Below, in pieces: positions 42,817 through 53,315 of a DNA stretch of 64,000 bases. This DNA comes from AC-37 sp036389835 (GTDB taxonomy: Bacteria; Actinomycetota; Thermoleophilia; Solirubrobacterales; Thermoleophilaceae): contig DASVWC010000098.1 of NCBI GenBank assembly GCA_036389835.1, positions 1 to 64,000 on the forward strand, read 5' to 3'. Below the pieces are notes generated by a model. The model saw nothing but the letters and a program-made list of their open reading frames with translations. It searched no databases and had not been told where the DNA came from. Each line of letters begins with the position of its first letter. Position 1 is the stretch's first letter. The position numbers and the translations under genes were made by a program.

Positions 42817-45800
42817 ATGGCCCTCCAGCCGTCGCGCGTTCGCGCGTTCCTCCTCACCGTTCTGGTTGCGCTCGTCGCGGCGTGCTCCGCGGCGCCCGGC
42901 GCCGCGGCGTCGGCCGGCTGCGAGCCCACGGGCCACGAGACCGTCGCGACCGACAAGCCGCGCTACCCGACCGAGGAGCTCGTCCACCTGACGGGCGCGG
43001 GGTACGCGCCGGGCTGCGAGGTGGTCGTGCGGGTGGTCCGCCCCGACGGCAGCATCGTGACCGGCGCCGGCACCGAGACGACCGGCAGCGACGCCGTGAC
43101 GACCGGCGCCGACGGCTCGCTCGCCTACGACTACCGGCTCGCGACGATCACCGGCACCTACCGGGTGTACGTGATCGCGCCCGAGAGCGGGGCGGTGCTC
43201 GCCAGCGTCGAGTTCGAGGATGCGGCGGTCATGACCAACCTCCGCCTCGGCAGCTCGGCCGGCGCCGAGAACTACGTCTTCGCCGCGGGCGACGTCGTGT
43301 TCGCGACCGGGTCGGTGTCGAACAGCCGCAACTACCGCTTCACGGTGATCCGCTCGGACGGGACGTCGCTCGTCGGGCCGTGCACGGCCACGCTCTCGAG
43401 CACCACCGGCGGCAGCGAGGCCGTCACCAACTCCTTCACGGTCCAGGCCTCGGACCCGGCCTCCGGCGCGACGCCCTACACCTACCGCCTCCAGGAGTTC
43501 CCGAACAACGACGCGACCTGCACGAGCGCGACCCCGAGCACGGCGGACCTCCAGTTCTCCGTGGCGCGCGCGACCTCGTACGCGGACAGCGGGCTCACGA
43601 CCCCGCGCGCCGCCTTCGGCCTCGGGACGGGCGCCTACGTGCGCGTGGACGGCGTGACCGCCTCGCTGGCCGACTGGAGCACGACCTGGATCCCGCCGTC
43701 GGGTTCGACCGCCTGCGCGAACACGCTCGGCACCGATCGCCCGGACTCCTCGGCCGCCGGCCGGCTGCCCGACGCCGCCGGGAGCTTCCTCCAGTACGCA
43801 CCGGGCGGATCGGGCGCGACCTGGAACCTGAGCGCGAGCTTCGACGCCGGCGCGAGCTGCCCCGCGTTCGCCCCGGCGAACGACGGGCAGTGGCGGCTGC
43901 GCCTCCAGCGCGACGCGACTCACTTCGTGGACCTGCCGGCGTTCGTCGTCGCCACCACCCCGCCCCAGACCACGATCGACTCCGGCCCGTCCGGGACCAC
44001 CACCAACGCCTCGCCGAGCTTCGCGTTCTCGTCCGACAAGGCCGGCTCGAGCTTCCAGTGCCGCCTCGACGGCCCCGGCGCCGCCAGCGGCAGCTACGCG
44101 TCGTGCACCTCGGCGAAGAGCTACTCGAACCTCGCTCAGGGCACCTACACCTTCAGCGTCTACGCCACCGACGCGGCCGGCAACGTGGACGCCACGCCGG
44201 CCACCCGCACGTTCACGGTCGACACCGAGGTTCCGGCCGTCACCGTCACCGCGCCGGCCGACAACTCGACCACCACCGACGTGACCCCGCCGCTGGCGGG
44301 CGCGGCCGGCAACGCCGCGGGCGACTCGCCCACGGTGACGGCGAAGCTGTACGCCGGCTCGGCCGTGTCGGGCTCCGCGGTGCGCAGCTTCGCGGTCGCG
44401 CGCTCGGGCGGCGCGTGGGCGGTGGCGGACGGCGACTGGAGCGCGGGCGACCCGCTGCGCGCTCCGCTCGCGGACGGCGTCTACACGGTCCAGGCCGAGC
44501 AGTCCGACGGCGGCGGCGCCGGGACGAGCAACACCCGCACCTTCCGCGTCGACACGACCCCGCCGACCACGACCGACAACGTCCCGGCCGCGAGCCAGTC
44601 GAACGACGTGACGGTCACGCTGACCGCGGTCGACTCCGGCTCGGGCGTCCAGGCCACCTACTACACGACCGACGACACGGACCCGGCGGACACCGCCAAC
44701 CCCTCGCGCCGGACGTACAACCCCGCGACGCGGCCGGTGCTCACCGACGGCCAGCAGATCCGCTACTACTCGGTCGACTCGGCCGGCAACGCCGAGGCCG
44801 TCAAGACCTCCGCGATCGCGAAGGTCGACAAGGGCAGCACGCTGGTCGGCGCCGAGGGCGACCAGGACCCGAACCCCGGCAACTCCCTGACCGGACCGGC
44901 CAGCGGCGACTGGCTCGGCTACTGGAACTCCGGTCGCGTCAGCTCGATGGTCGACCCGAACGCGCTCGACGACTACTTCATCGGCGGCACCAAGGAGGAG
45001 GCGCCGATGTTCTGGAACTACCAGTACCAGGCCGGCGGCGTCACGCCCGCGAAGTCCAACATCCAGGCCGCCTGGACCTCGCTCGAGTCGACCCGCTCGA
45101 CCACGTTCCTCTACATGGCGTTCAAGCGCGAGGGCACGACCGGCAACACCTTCCTGACCTTCGAGCTCAACCAGGGCACCGGCACGTACGTCAACGGCGT
45201 CGGCGCGACCATCCCCTGCCGCACCAACGGGGACATCCTCGTCAGCTTCGAGACCGGCAACCCGCCGAAGGTCACGGTCTACAAGTGGGTCAGCACGGCG
45301 CCCGGCCCGCCGTCGTGCCCCGAGGGCGCGATCGGCACGTTCACCAGCAGCGGACCGCTCGCGCCCGGGCAGTTCCAGGGCCGGATGAACACGGCGCCGA
45401 TCTCGAACTACCTCGACACCGGCAGGCTCGGCACGAGCTTCCCGACCAACTCGTTCGGCGAGGCGGCCATCGACCTGCCCGCCGTGCTCAACACTCTCAA
45501 CGGGACCCCCTGCGCCGGCTTCTCGCGCGTGCACGTGCACAGCCGCTCGTCCGAGCAGATCAGCTCGCAGCTCCAGGACAACGTGGGGCCGTACTCGCTC
45601 AAGGTCCAGAGCTGCGCCGTCACCGGCACGAAGTTCGAGGACCTCGACGCCGACGGCGTGCGCGACGGCGCCGAGCCGCCGCTCGCCGGGTTCCGGATGT
45701 ACGTGGACCTGAACGGCAACGGCGCGCTCGACGCGGGCGAGCCGAGCGACGTCAGCGACGCCACCGGCGGCTACGAGATCACCGGCGTCCCGGCGGGCTC

Positions 45801-48800
45801 CTACGACGTGCGCGAGGCGCTGACGCCCGCCCAGGTCGCCGCGGGCTGGACCTGCTCGAAGCCGGTCGGCTGCCGCAAGGCGATCGAGATGACCGTGGGC
45901 GGCAACACGACCGGCGTGGAGTTCGGCAACTGGGCGCCGGCGACGGTCAGCGGCTCGACCTTTGACGACGCCAACCGCAACGGCTTCCGCGACGGCGCGG
46001 AGGGCCCGCTCGGCGGCGTGGTCGTGTTCGTGGACTACGACGGCGACGGCGTGCGCGACGCGGGGGAGCCCTTCGCGGTCAGCGCGGGCGGCGGCACGTA
46101 CACCATCGGCGGCGTCAGGCCGGGCACGCGCGTGGTGCGCCAGGAGGCGCCGGCCGGCTACGTCTGCACCGCCCCCGCGAGCTGCGCGAGCGCTCCGATC
46201 ACGCTGGTCTCGCGCGGCTCGGCGACCGAGGTGGACTTCGGCAGCGCCGCGTCGGGCCGGGTCAGCGGCACGAAGTTCGAGGACTCCGACGCCGACGGGA
46301 CGCGCGACGGCGGCGAGCCGGGCCTGCCGGGCCGGACCGTCTACGTGGACTACAACGGCAACGGGACGCGCGACGCGGGCGAGCCGTCGGCCGTCACCGG
46401 CGCCGCCGGCGACTATCTGATCCCCGACGTGCGCGCGGGCACGCACCGCATCCGCGAGGTCGCCCAGAGCGGCTGGACCTGCTCGCTGCCCTCGCCGTGC
46501 TCCTACACCCAGGCGTTCGTCGCCGGCACCGACGCGACCGGCCGCGACTTCGGCGCCTGGCGGCCGGGCAGCGTGAGCGGCACCGTCTACGGCGACGTGG
46601 ACGAGGACGGCGCGCGCGGCGGCGGTGAGAGCGGCCTCGGCGGCTGGACCGCCTACCTCGACTACGACGGCAACGGCGTGCGCGACGCGGGCGAGCCCGG
46701 CGCGGTCACCGCCGCGGACGGCTCCTACACGATCGCCGGCGTCCGGCCCGGCTCGTACTCGCTGCGCCAGGTCGGCCGGGGCGGGTGGCGCTGCACGGCG
46801 CCGCTCGGCTGCGCCTACCCGGTCGTCACCGTCGTCTCGGGCGGCAGCGTGAGCGGCCGCGACTTCGGCGACGCGCAGACCACGACCATCTCCGGCACCA
46901 AGTACGCCGACCACGACCGCGACGGCGCGCGCGACGCGAGCGAGCCCGGCCTGGCCGGCTGGACCGTGTGGGTCGACTACGACGGCGACGGCCTGATCGG
47001 CGCCCTCGAGCCCAGCGCCGTGACCGACGCGAACGGCGACTACACCATCGCGAGGATCACCCCGAGCTCGCCGTCCAGCCCGTACACCGTCCGCGAGGTC
47101 GCGCAGCCGAACTGGGTGTGCACCGAGCCGGCGGCGGGCTGCGCGTACAGCGGCCTCGCGATCGCTGGCGGCACCAGCACGACCGGGCTCGACTTCGGCG
47201 ACTACCGGCTCCAGTCGGTGAGCGGGCGCACCTACGAGGACCGCGAGGCCGACGGCGACGAGGACGCCGGCGATCCGGCGCTCGGCGGCATGACGATCTG
47301 GGTCGAGACGGTCGCGGACAACGGCGTGATCGACCCCGGTGAGCCGAGCGCCGTCAGCGACTCGCGCGGCCACTACATGATCCCGGACGTCCCGGTCGGG
47401 GCGTACTCCGTGCGCCAGGCGCCGCGCGCGGGCTGGACCTGCTCGGTCGCGGGCGGCTGCGCGCGCTCGATCGCGATGGCGCCGGGCGGCACCGCTCCTG
47501 GCATCGACTTCGGCAGCTACCGGCCGGCCACGGTCAGCGGCGTGGCGTTCGATGACGCCGACCGCGACGGCGCCCGCGGCGTGGACGAGCTGGCCGCGGC
47601 GGGTGTGACCGTGGTCGTCGAGACCGTCGCCGAGAACGGCGTGGCGGACCCGGGCGAGCCGACCGCCGTGACCGGGCCCGACGGCGCCTACTCGATCGGC
47701 GGGCTCGCTCCGCGCGCGACGCCCTACCGCGTGCTAGGGCTCCCGCCGAGCGGCTACAGCTGCACCTTCCCCGAGGACTGCGACCACCACGTGTCGCTGC
47801 TGTCCGGCGACGTCGCCGAGGATCGCGACTTCGGCGTGGTCGGCGAGTCGCGCGTGTCCGGGACCCAGTTCGAGGACCTCGACGCCGACGGCGACCGCGA
47901 CGGCGGCGAGCCGGGCCTGTCCGGCTGGACGATGTGGGTGGACTACGACAACGACGGCGTCCGCGACGCGGGCGAGCCGTCCGACACGACCGACGGCGCG
48001 GGCGACTACTCGATCGAGGAGGTACGCCTCGGGAGCTTCCGCGTGCGCCAAGAGCCGAGCGCGGGATGGACCTGCTCGTACCCCGCGTCGTGCTCGTGGC
48101 GGGTGGACTTCGCCGCCGGCGGCGACGCGACCGGCCGCGACTTCGGCGCCTGGCGGACGGGCAGCGTCTCGGGCCGGGTCTACGACGACCTCGACCGCGA
48201 CGGCGGCGAGGACGGCGGCGAGCCGGGCCTCTCCCCGTGGGTCGTGTTCGTGGACTACGACGGCGACCAGACGCGCGACGGCGACGAGCCGTACGCGGCC
48301 ACCGCCGGCGACGGCACCTACACGATCCCCGGCGTGCGGCCTGGCGAGTGGCCCGTGCGCGAGGAGCTCCAGGGCCAGTACGCCTGCACCGCCCCGGTCA
48401 GCTGCGAGCGCACCGCGACGGTCACCTCGGGCGGCGGCTCGACCGGCAACGACTTCGGCAACGCGATCCCCGGCGTGACGATCGAGGGCTCGGTCTTCGA
48501 CGACCGCGACGCCGATGGCGTGGCGCGCGAGCTCGACGCGCTGACCAGCGCACCGCTCGAGCCGGGGCTCGCCGGCCGCACGGTCTGGCTCGAGACGGTG
48601 GACACGAACGGTGCGCTCGACCCGGGCGAGCCCAGCACGGTCTCGAACGACTCCGGCGACTACGGCTTCCGCAACCTCAACCCGGGCAGCTACACCGTCC
48701 GCCACGCCACCGGCCCGAGCTACAACTGCTCGTACCCGGCGAGCTGCGACTGGAGCCTCGCCGCCGCCGCGGGCGACTTCGTGGTGGGCCAGGACTTCGG

Positions 48801-51800
48801 CGAGTGGACCTCCCCGGCGATCACGGGCCGCGTCTACGAGGACCTGAACGCGGACGGCGACGCCGACAGCGGCGAGCCGGCCCTCGGCGGGCGCACGATC
48901 GAGCTCGACCCCGGCACGCCGGGCGACGACGGCGACGACGTCTCGGCGACCACGGCCGGCGACGGCAGCTACAGCTTCGACGCCCTCGTCCCGGGCGTGG
49001 CGTACCGCGTCTACGACGGCGACGCGAGCGGCTGGAGCTGCTCGCAGCCCGGCTCGCCCTGCGAGTACGCGCGCACCCTCAGCTCGGGCGAGTCCAGCGC
49101 CGACAACGACTTCGGCGTCTGGCGTGCGGTGACGATCGCCGGCACCAAGTACGAGGACACGAACGCCGACGGCGACCGCGACGGCGGCGAGCCGGGCGTG
49201 GGTGGGAAGGCGATCAAGCTCGACCCCGGCACGCCGGGCGACGCCAGCGACGACAGCTCGACGACGACCGCCGGCGACGGCAGCTACTCGTTCGCCGGCC
49301 TGACGCCGGGCACCACCTACCGCGCCTACGACGAGGGCGAGAGCGGCTGGACCTGCAGCGCCCCGGTGGGCTGCGAGCACAGCGTGCCGACGGCCTCGGG
49401 CGACGGCACGCTCGGTGGGCGCGACTTCGGCGCCTACCGGCTCGGGTCGGTCGCCGGCACCAAGTACGAGGACCTGAACGCCGACGGCGACCGCGACGCC
49501 GGCGAGCCGGGGCTCGGCGGCAGGACGATCGAGCTCGACCCGGGCACCCCGTCCGACGCGAGCGACGACCTCTCGACGACGACGGCGGGCGACGGCAGCT
49601 ACTCGTTCGCCGGCCTGACGCCCGGCCCGACCTACCGCGTCCACGACGACGGCGAGGCGGGCTGGACCTGCAGCGAGCCGGGCGCGCCGTGTGAGTACGC
49701 CGTACCGCTCGGCTCGGGCCAGGACGCCGCCGGCAACGACTTCGGGAGCTGGCGCGAGGTCACGGTCGCCGGCACCAAGTACGAGGACCTGAACGCCGAC
49801 GGCGACCGCGACGCCGGCGAGCCGGCGCTCGCCGGGCGCACGATCGAGCTCGACCCGGGCACGCCGGGCGACGCCAGCGACGACAGCTCGGCGACGACCG
49901 CCGGCGACGGCAGCTACAGCTTCACGGGCCTCAAGCCGGGCACGACCTACCGCGTCCACGACGAGGGCGAGTCCGGCTGGACCTGCTCGCAGCCCGGCAC
50001 TCCCTGCGAGCACAGCGTGCCCACCGCCTCCGGCGACGGCACCCTCGGATCGCGTGACTTCGGCGCCTACCGCGAGGTCACGATCGCCGGCACCAAGTAC
50101 GAGGACCTGAACGCCGACGGCGACCGCGACGCCGGCGAGCCGGCGCTCGCCGGGCGCACGATCGAGCTCGACCCGGGCACGCCGGGCGACGACAGCGACG
50201 ACAGCTCGGCCACCACGGCGGGCGACGGCAGCTACAGCTTCACGGGCCTCAAGCCGGGCGTGACCTACCGCGTCCACGACGACGGCGAGGCGGGCTGGAC
50301 GTGCAGCGAGCCCGGCACGCCGTGCGAGCACTCGGTCCCGTCGGCCAGCGGCGACGGCACGCTCGGAGGCCGCGACTTCGGCGCCTACCGCGAGGTCGCG
50401 ATCGCCGGGACCAAGTACGAGGACCTGAACGCCGACGGCGACCGCGACGGCGGCGAGCCGGCGCTCGCCGGGCGCGCGATCGAGCTCGACCCGGGCACGC
50501 CGGGCGACGACAGCGACGACAGCTCGGCCACCACGGCGGGCGACGGCAGCTACAGCTTCACGGGCCTCAAGCCGGGCGTGACCTACCGCGTCCACGACGA
50601 CGGCGAAAGTGGCTGGACCTGCTCGGAGCCGGGCAGCCCCTGCGAGCACAGCGTGCCCACCGCCTCCGGCGACGGCACCCTCGGCTCGCGCGACTTCGGC
50701 GCCTGGCGGCCCGCGACCATCAGCGGCACCAAGTACGAGGACCGCGACGGCGACGGCGACCGTGACCCGGGCGAGCCCGGGATCGGCGGCAAGAAGATCG
50801 TGCTCGATCCCTGCACGCCGGGCGATCCCAGCGACGACGTCGAGGCCACCACCGCCCCCGACGGCGGCTACAGCTTCCCCGGCCTCGAGCCCGGCGTCGC
50901 CTACTGCGTGCGCGACGAGGGCGAGCCGGGCTGGACCTGCACCGAGCCGGCCGCCGGATGCGAGCACACGATCACTCCCGGTTCCGGCGACACCCCGAGC
51001 GGGCGCGACTTCGGCTCGTACCGCCCGGCCACGATCGCCGGCACCAAGTACGAGGACACGAACGCCGACGGCGACCGCGACGGCGGCGAGCCGGCGCTCG
51101 GCGGCAGGACGATCGAGCTCGACCCGGGCACGCCGGGCGACGCCAGCGACGACAGCTCGGCGACGACCGCCGGCGACGGCAGCTACAGCTTCACGGGCCT
51201 CAAGCCGGGCGTGACCTACCGCGTCTACGACGAGGGCGAGTCCGGCTGGACCTGCTCGCAGCCCGGCAGCCCCTGCGAGCACTCGGTCCCGACCGCCTCG
51301 GGTGACGCGATCGGCGACCGCGACTTCGGTGCCTGGCGCCCCGCCACGATCTCCGGCACCAAGTACGAGGACCGCGACGGCGACGGCGACCGCGACACCG
51401 GCGAGCCCCCGCTGGGCGGCAAGAAGATCGTGCTCGATCCCTGCACGCCGGGCGACCCGGGCGACGACGTCGAGGCCACCACCGCCCCCGACGGCGGCTA
51501 CTCCTTCCCCGGCCTCAGGCCCGGCGTCGCGTACTGCGTGCGCGACGAGGGCGAGACCGGCTGGACCTGCACGGAGCCGGGCGCCGGCTGCGGCTACACG
51601 CTCACCCCCGGCTCGGGCGACACCCCCGGCGGCCGCGACTTCGGCGCCTACCGAGTCGCCTCGGTCGCGGGCACGACCTTCGAGGACGAGGACGCCGACG
51701 GCGACCGCGACGCGGGCGAGAGCGGCATCGCCGGGCGCACGATCTACGTCGACGCCGACGGGTCCGGCGACCTGAGCGCGGGCGACCCCACGACGACCTC

Positions 51801-53268
51801 GGCCGCCGACGGCTCCTGGTCGTTCACGCTCGACCCGGGCGACTACGCGATCCGCGAGCAGCTGCCCGACTCGACCTGGCATTGCTCGCTGCCCGCCGGC
51901 GCCTGCGAGCACGCGGTCACGCTCGCCTCCGGCGACGACTCGACCGGCAACGACTTCGGGAGCTGGCAGGAGGTCACGATCTCCGGCACCAAGTACGAGG
52001 ACGAGAACGGCGACGGCGACCGCGACACCGGCGAGCCCCCGCTGGGCGGCAAGAAGATCGTGCTCGATCCCTGCACGCCGGGCGACCCGAGCGACGACGT
52101 CGAGGCCACCACCGCCCCCGACGGCGGCTACTCGTTCCCCGGCCTCGAGCCCGGCCTCGCCTACTGCCTGCGCGACGAGGGCGAGACCGGCTGGACCTGC
52201 ACCGAGCCCGCCGCCGGCTGCGGCTACACGCTCACCCCCGGCTCGGGCGACACGCCCGGCGGACGCGACTTCGGCGCCTACGAGGACCCGACGCTCGAGC
52301 TGCGCCAGGCCGTCGACCCGGCCACCGACGAGGGCACCTTCGACCTGAGCATCGACGGCGCGTTGGCGAAGGCCGGCGCACGCCACGGCGCCTCCACCGG
52401 CCGCACGGCGCAGACGCCCGGCGATCACACCGTCGCCCAGGCGGCCGCGGCGCCGACCAGCGCCTCCGACTACGACACCTCGCTCGAGTGCCGCGACGGC
52501 GCCGGCTCGGTGGTCCCCTCGGGAGGCGGCAGCGTCAGCCTCGCCTCCGGCGACGACGTGCTCTGCGTGTACACCAGCTCGCGCAAGCCGGCCCCGCCCG
52601 CCCCGCCCGCCGATCCACCCGCCCCGCCGGCCGACCCCAAGCCGCCGGTCGACGAGTGCGGTGCCGACGGCGCCGAGCCGCAGGGCGCGGCCGAGGGCTG
52701 CGACCCCGACCCCGAGGTCGACGACGCCTGCCTCAAGCGCCCGATCGTGACCTGGGTGAGGGGCCGCGGCGTCCGCCGGGTGGTCTTCTACCTCGACGGC
52801 AAGCGGCGCCAGACGGTCACGCGCCCCGACGACGACGGCCGCTTCGCGATGCGCACCGAGCGCAGCACGTTGACGCCGGGCAAGCACGAGGTCCGCGCAC
52901 GGGTGTACTTCAAGAGCTCGAAGCGCGCGCCGCGCACGCTGCGCTTCCAGATCGAGCCGTGCCTGAAGGTCGAGGCGCCGAAGCGGATCGAGACCACCGC
53001 GAAGCCGGGCGAGCTCGACGCGTGCGCGGGCGGCAGCTTCCGCGCCTACGTCCGCGGCGACACCATCCGCCGGGTCATCTTCTACATGGACGGCCGGCGC
53101 ATCAAGTCCACGCGCGTGGCCGACTGGAAGGGCCGCTACTGGGTCGCGATCAAGCCGAGCGCGCTGTCGGCCGGCTCGCACGTGCTGCGCGCGCGGACGT
53201 ACTTCATCAGCGCGAGCAAGCAGCGCTCGACGGTGCTCAAGCTCTCCTTCCGCCGCTGCGCGGGCTGA
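42817..53268 (+). CDS. Giant secreted protein with 21 SdrD_B-like repeats (3,483 residues)
   Basis: A single uninterrupted 10.4-kb frame. A signal peptide (about 1-33) also contains a possible lipobox, 'VAAC' with C23. Residues 35-680 are several Ig-like domains, one with 'FQCRLDG' and 'YATDAAGNVD' as in bacterial adhesins. Residues about 685-930 are a separate globular domain ('FIGGTKEEAPMFWNYQYQAG'). Then come 21 repeats (about 935-3158) of the SdrD_B type, each with a calcium-loop-like 'DLNADGDRDAGEP' and a conserved cysteine pair around 'GWTCSxPxxPCEH'. A proline-rich linker (about 3262-3285) leads to two related C-terminal domains of about 75-80 residues ('RRVVFYLDGKRR', 'RRVIFYMDGRRI'). 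No LPxTG is present. Predicted to be a long, rigid surface or matrix stalk. Confidence 0.92.
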   Translation: MALQPSRVRAFLLTVLVALVAACSAAPGAAASAGCEPTGHETVATDKPRYPTEELVHLTGAGYAPGCEVVVRVVRPDGSIVTGAGTETTGSDAVTTGADGSLAYDYRLATITGTYRVYVIAPESGAVLASVEFEDAAVMTNLRLGSSAGAENYVFAAGDVVFATGSVSNSRNYRFTVIRSDGTSLVGPCTATLSSTTGGSEAVTNSFTVQASDPASGATPYTYRLQEFPNNDATCTSATPSTADLQFSVARATSYADSGLTTPRAAFGLGTGAYVRVDGVTASLADWSTTWIPPSGSTACANTLGTDRPDSSAAGRLPDAAGSFLQYAPGGSGATWNLSASFDAGASCPAFAPANDGQWRLRLQRDATHFVDLPAFVVATTPPQTTIDSGPSGTTTNASPSFAFSSDKAGSSFQCRLDGPGAASGSYASCTSAKSYSNLAQGTYTFSVYATDAAGNVDATPATRTFTVDTEVPAVTVTAPADNSTTTDVTPPLAGAAGNAAGDSPTVTAKLYAGSAVSGSAVRSFAVARSGGAWAVADGDWSAGDPLRAPLADGVYTVQAEQSDGGGAGTSNTRTFRVDTTPPTTTDNVPAASQSNDVTVTLTAVDSGSGVQATYYTTDDTDPADTANPSRRTYNPATRPVLTDGQQIRYYSVDSAGNAEAVKTSAIAKVDKGSTLVGAEGDQDPNPGNSLTGPASGDWLGYWNSGRVSSMVDPNALDDYFIGGTKEEAPMFWNYQYQAGGVTPAKSNIQAAWTSLESTRSTTFLYMAFKREGTTGNTFLTFELNQGTGTYVNGVGATIPCRTNGDILVSFETGNPPKVTVYKWVSTAPGPPSCPEGAIGTFTSSGPLAPGQFQGRMNTAPISNYLDTGRLGTSFPTNSFGEAAIDLPAVLNTLNGTPCAGFSRVHVHSRSSEQISSQLQDNVGPYSLKVQSCAVTGTKFEDLDADGVRDGAEPPLAGFRMYVDLNGNGALDAGEPSDVSDATGGYEITGVPAGSYDVREALTPAQVAAGWTCSKPVGCRKAIEMTVGGNTTGVEFGNWAPATVSGSTFDDANRNGFRDGAEGPLGGVVVFVDYDGDGVRDAGEPFAVSAGGGTYTIGGVRPGTRVVRQEAPAGYVCTAPASCASAPITLVSRGSATEVDFGSAASGRVSGTKFEDSDADGTRDGGEPGLPGRTVYVDYNGNGTRDAGEPSAVTGAAGDYLIPDVRAGTHRIREVAQSGWTCSLPSPCSYTQAFVAGTDATGRDFGAWRPGSVSGTVYGDVDEDGARGGGESGLGGWTAYLDYDGNGVRDAGEPGAVTAADGSYTIAGVRPGSYSLRQVGRGGWRCTAPLGCAYPVVTVVSGGSVSGRDFGDAQTTTISGTKYADHDRDGARDASEPGLAGWTVWVDYDGDGLIGALEPSAVTDANGDYTIARITPSSPSSPYTVREVAQPNWVCTEPAAGCAYSGLAIAGGTSTTGLDFGDYRLQSVSGRTYEDREADGDEDAGDPALGGMTIWVETVADNGVIDPGEPSAVSDSRGHYMIPDVPVGAYSVRQAPRAGWTCSVAGGCARSIAMAPGGTAPGIDFGSYRPATVSGVAFDDADRDGARGVDELAAAGVTVVVETVAENGVADPGEPTAVTGPDGAYSIGGLAPRATPYRVLGLPPSGYSCTFPEDCDHHVSLLSGDVAEDRDFGVVGESRVSGTQFEDLDADGDRDGGEPGLSGWTMWVDYDNDGVRDAGEPSDTTDGAGDYSIEEVRLGSFRVRQEPSAGWTCSYPASCSWRVDFAAGGDATGRDFGAWRTGSVSGRVYDDLDRDGGEDGGEPGLSPWVVFVDYDGDQTRDGDEPYAATAGDGTYTIPGVRPGEWPVREELQGQYACTAPVSCERTATVTSGGGSTGNDFGNAIPGVTIEGSVFDDRDADGVARELDALTSAPLEPGLAGRTVWLETVDTNGALDPGEPSTVSNDSGDYGFRNLNPGSYTVRHATGPSYNCSYPASCDWSLAAAAGDFVVGQDFGEWTSPAITGRVYEDLNADGDADSGEPALGGRTIELDPGTPGDDGDDVSATTAGDGSYSFDALVPGVAYRVYDGDASGWSCSQPGSPCEYARTLSSGESSADNDFGVWRAVTIAGTKYEDTNADGDRDGGEPGVGGKAIKLDPGTPGDASDDSSTTTAGDGSYSFAGLTPGTTYRAYDEGESGWTCSAPVGCEHSVPTASGDGTLGGRDFGAYRLGSVAGTKYEDLNADGDRDAGEPGLGGRTIELDPGTPSDASDDLSTTTAGDGSYSFAGLTPGPTYRVHDDGEAGWTCSEPGAPCEYAVPLGSGQDAAGNDFGSWREVTVAGTKYEDLNADGDRDAGEPALAGRTIELDPGTPGDASDDSSATTAGDGSYSFTGLKPGTTYRVHDEGESGWTCSQPGTPCEHSVPTASGDGTLGSRDFGAYREVTIAGTKYEDLNADGDRDAGEPALAGRTIELDPGTPGDDSDDSSATTAGDGSYSFTGLKPGVTYRVHDDGEAGWTCSEPGTPCEHSVPSASGDGTLGGRDFGAYREVAIAGTKYEDLNADGDRDGGEPALAGRAIELDPGTPGDDSDDSSATTAGDGSYSFTGLKPGVTYRVHDDGESGWTCSEPGSPCEHSVPTASGDGTLGSRDFGAWRPATISGTKYEDRDGDGDRDPGEPGIGGKKIVLDPCTPGDPSDDVEATTAPDGGYSFPGLEPGVAYCVRDEGEPGWTCTEPAAGCEHTITPGSGDTPSGRDFGSYRPATIAGTKYEDTNADGDRDGGEPALGGRTIELDPGTPGDASDDSSATTAGDGSYSFTGLKPGVTYRVYDEGESGWTCSQPGSPCEHSVPTASGDAIGDRDFGAWRPATISGTKYEDRDGDGDRDTGEPPLGGKKIVLDPCTPGDPGDDVEATTAPDGGYSFPGLRPGVAYCVRDEGETGWTCTEPGAGCGYTLTPGSGDTPGGRDFGAYRVASVAGTTFEDEDADGDRDAGESGIAGRTIYVDADGSGDLSAGDPTTTSAADGSWSFTLDPGDYAIREQLPDSTWHCSLPAGACEHAVTLASGDDSTGNDFGSWQEVTISGTKYEDENGDGDRDTGEPPLGGKKIVLDPCTPGDPSDDVEATTAPDGGYSFPGLEPGLAYCLRDEGETGWTCTEPAAGCGYTLTPGSGDTPGGRDFGAYEDPTLELRQAVDPATDEGTFDLSIDGALAKAGARHGASTGRTAQTPGDHTVAQAAAAPTSASDYDTSLECRDGAGSVVPSGGGSVSLASGDDVLCVYTSSRKPAPPAPPADPPAPPADPKPPVDECGADGAEPQGAAEGCDPDPEVDDACLKRPIVTWVRGRGVRRVVFYLDGKRRQTVTRPDDDGRFAMRTERSTLTPGKHEVRARVYFKSSKRAPRTLRFQIEPCLKVEAPKRIETTAKPGELDACAGGSFRAYVRGDTIRRVIFYMDGRRIKSTRVADWKGRYWVAIKPSALSAGSHVLRARTYFISASKQRSTVLKLSFRRCAG
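45619..52290 (+). repeat. Tandem array of 21 coding repeats of about 318 bases
   Basis: The array encodes the SdrD_B-like domains of the giant protein. Repeats 1-10 are diverged in protein sequence. Repeats 12-16 and 18 (about 49.1-50.7 kb and 51.0-51.35 kb) are near-identical to one another, many differing by only a few residues. Repeats 17, 19 and 21 form a second near-identical group that contains 'LDPCTPGDP' and 'AYCxRDEGE', adding two more cysteines. The repeats are coding, not CRISPR-like, and there are no spacers. Confidence 0.93.
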
Positions 53269-53315
53269 CCCGAACCGCAGGACTTGGCATCCTGGGCGGG
53301 AACCCAGTAGCCGGA

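Noticed and set aside
45619..52290. CRISPR-like regular repeats
   Set aside because: The period is about 318 bases, repeats are coding and contiguous, and there are no unique spacers or Cas genes.
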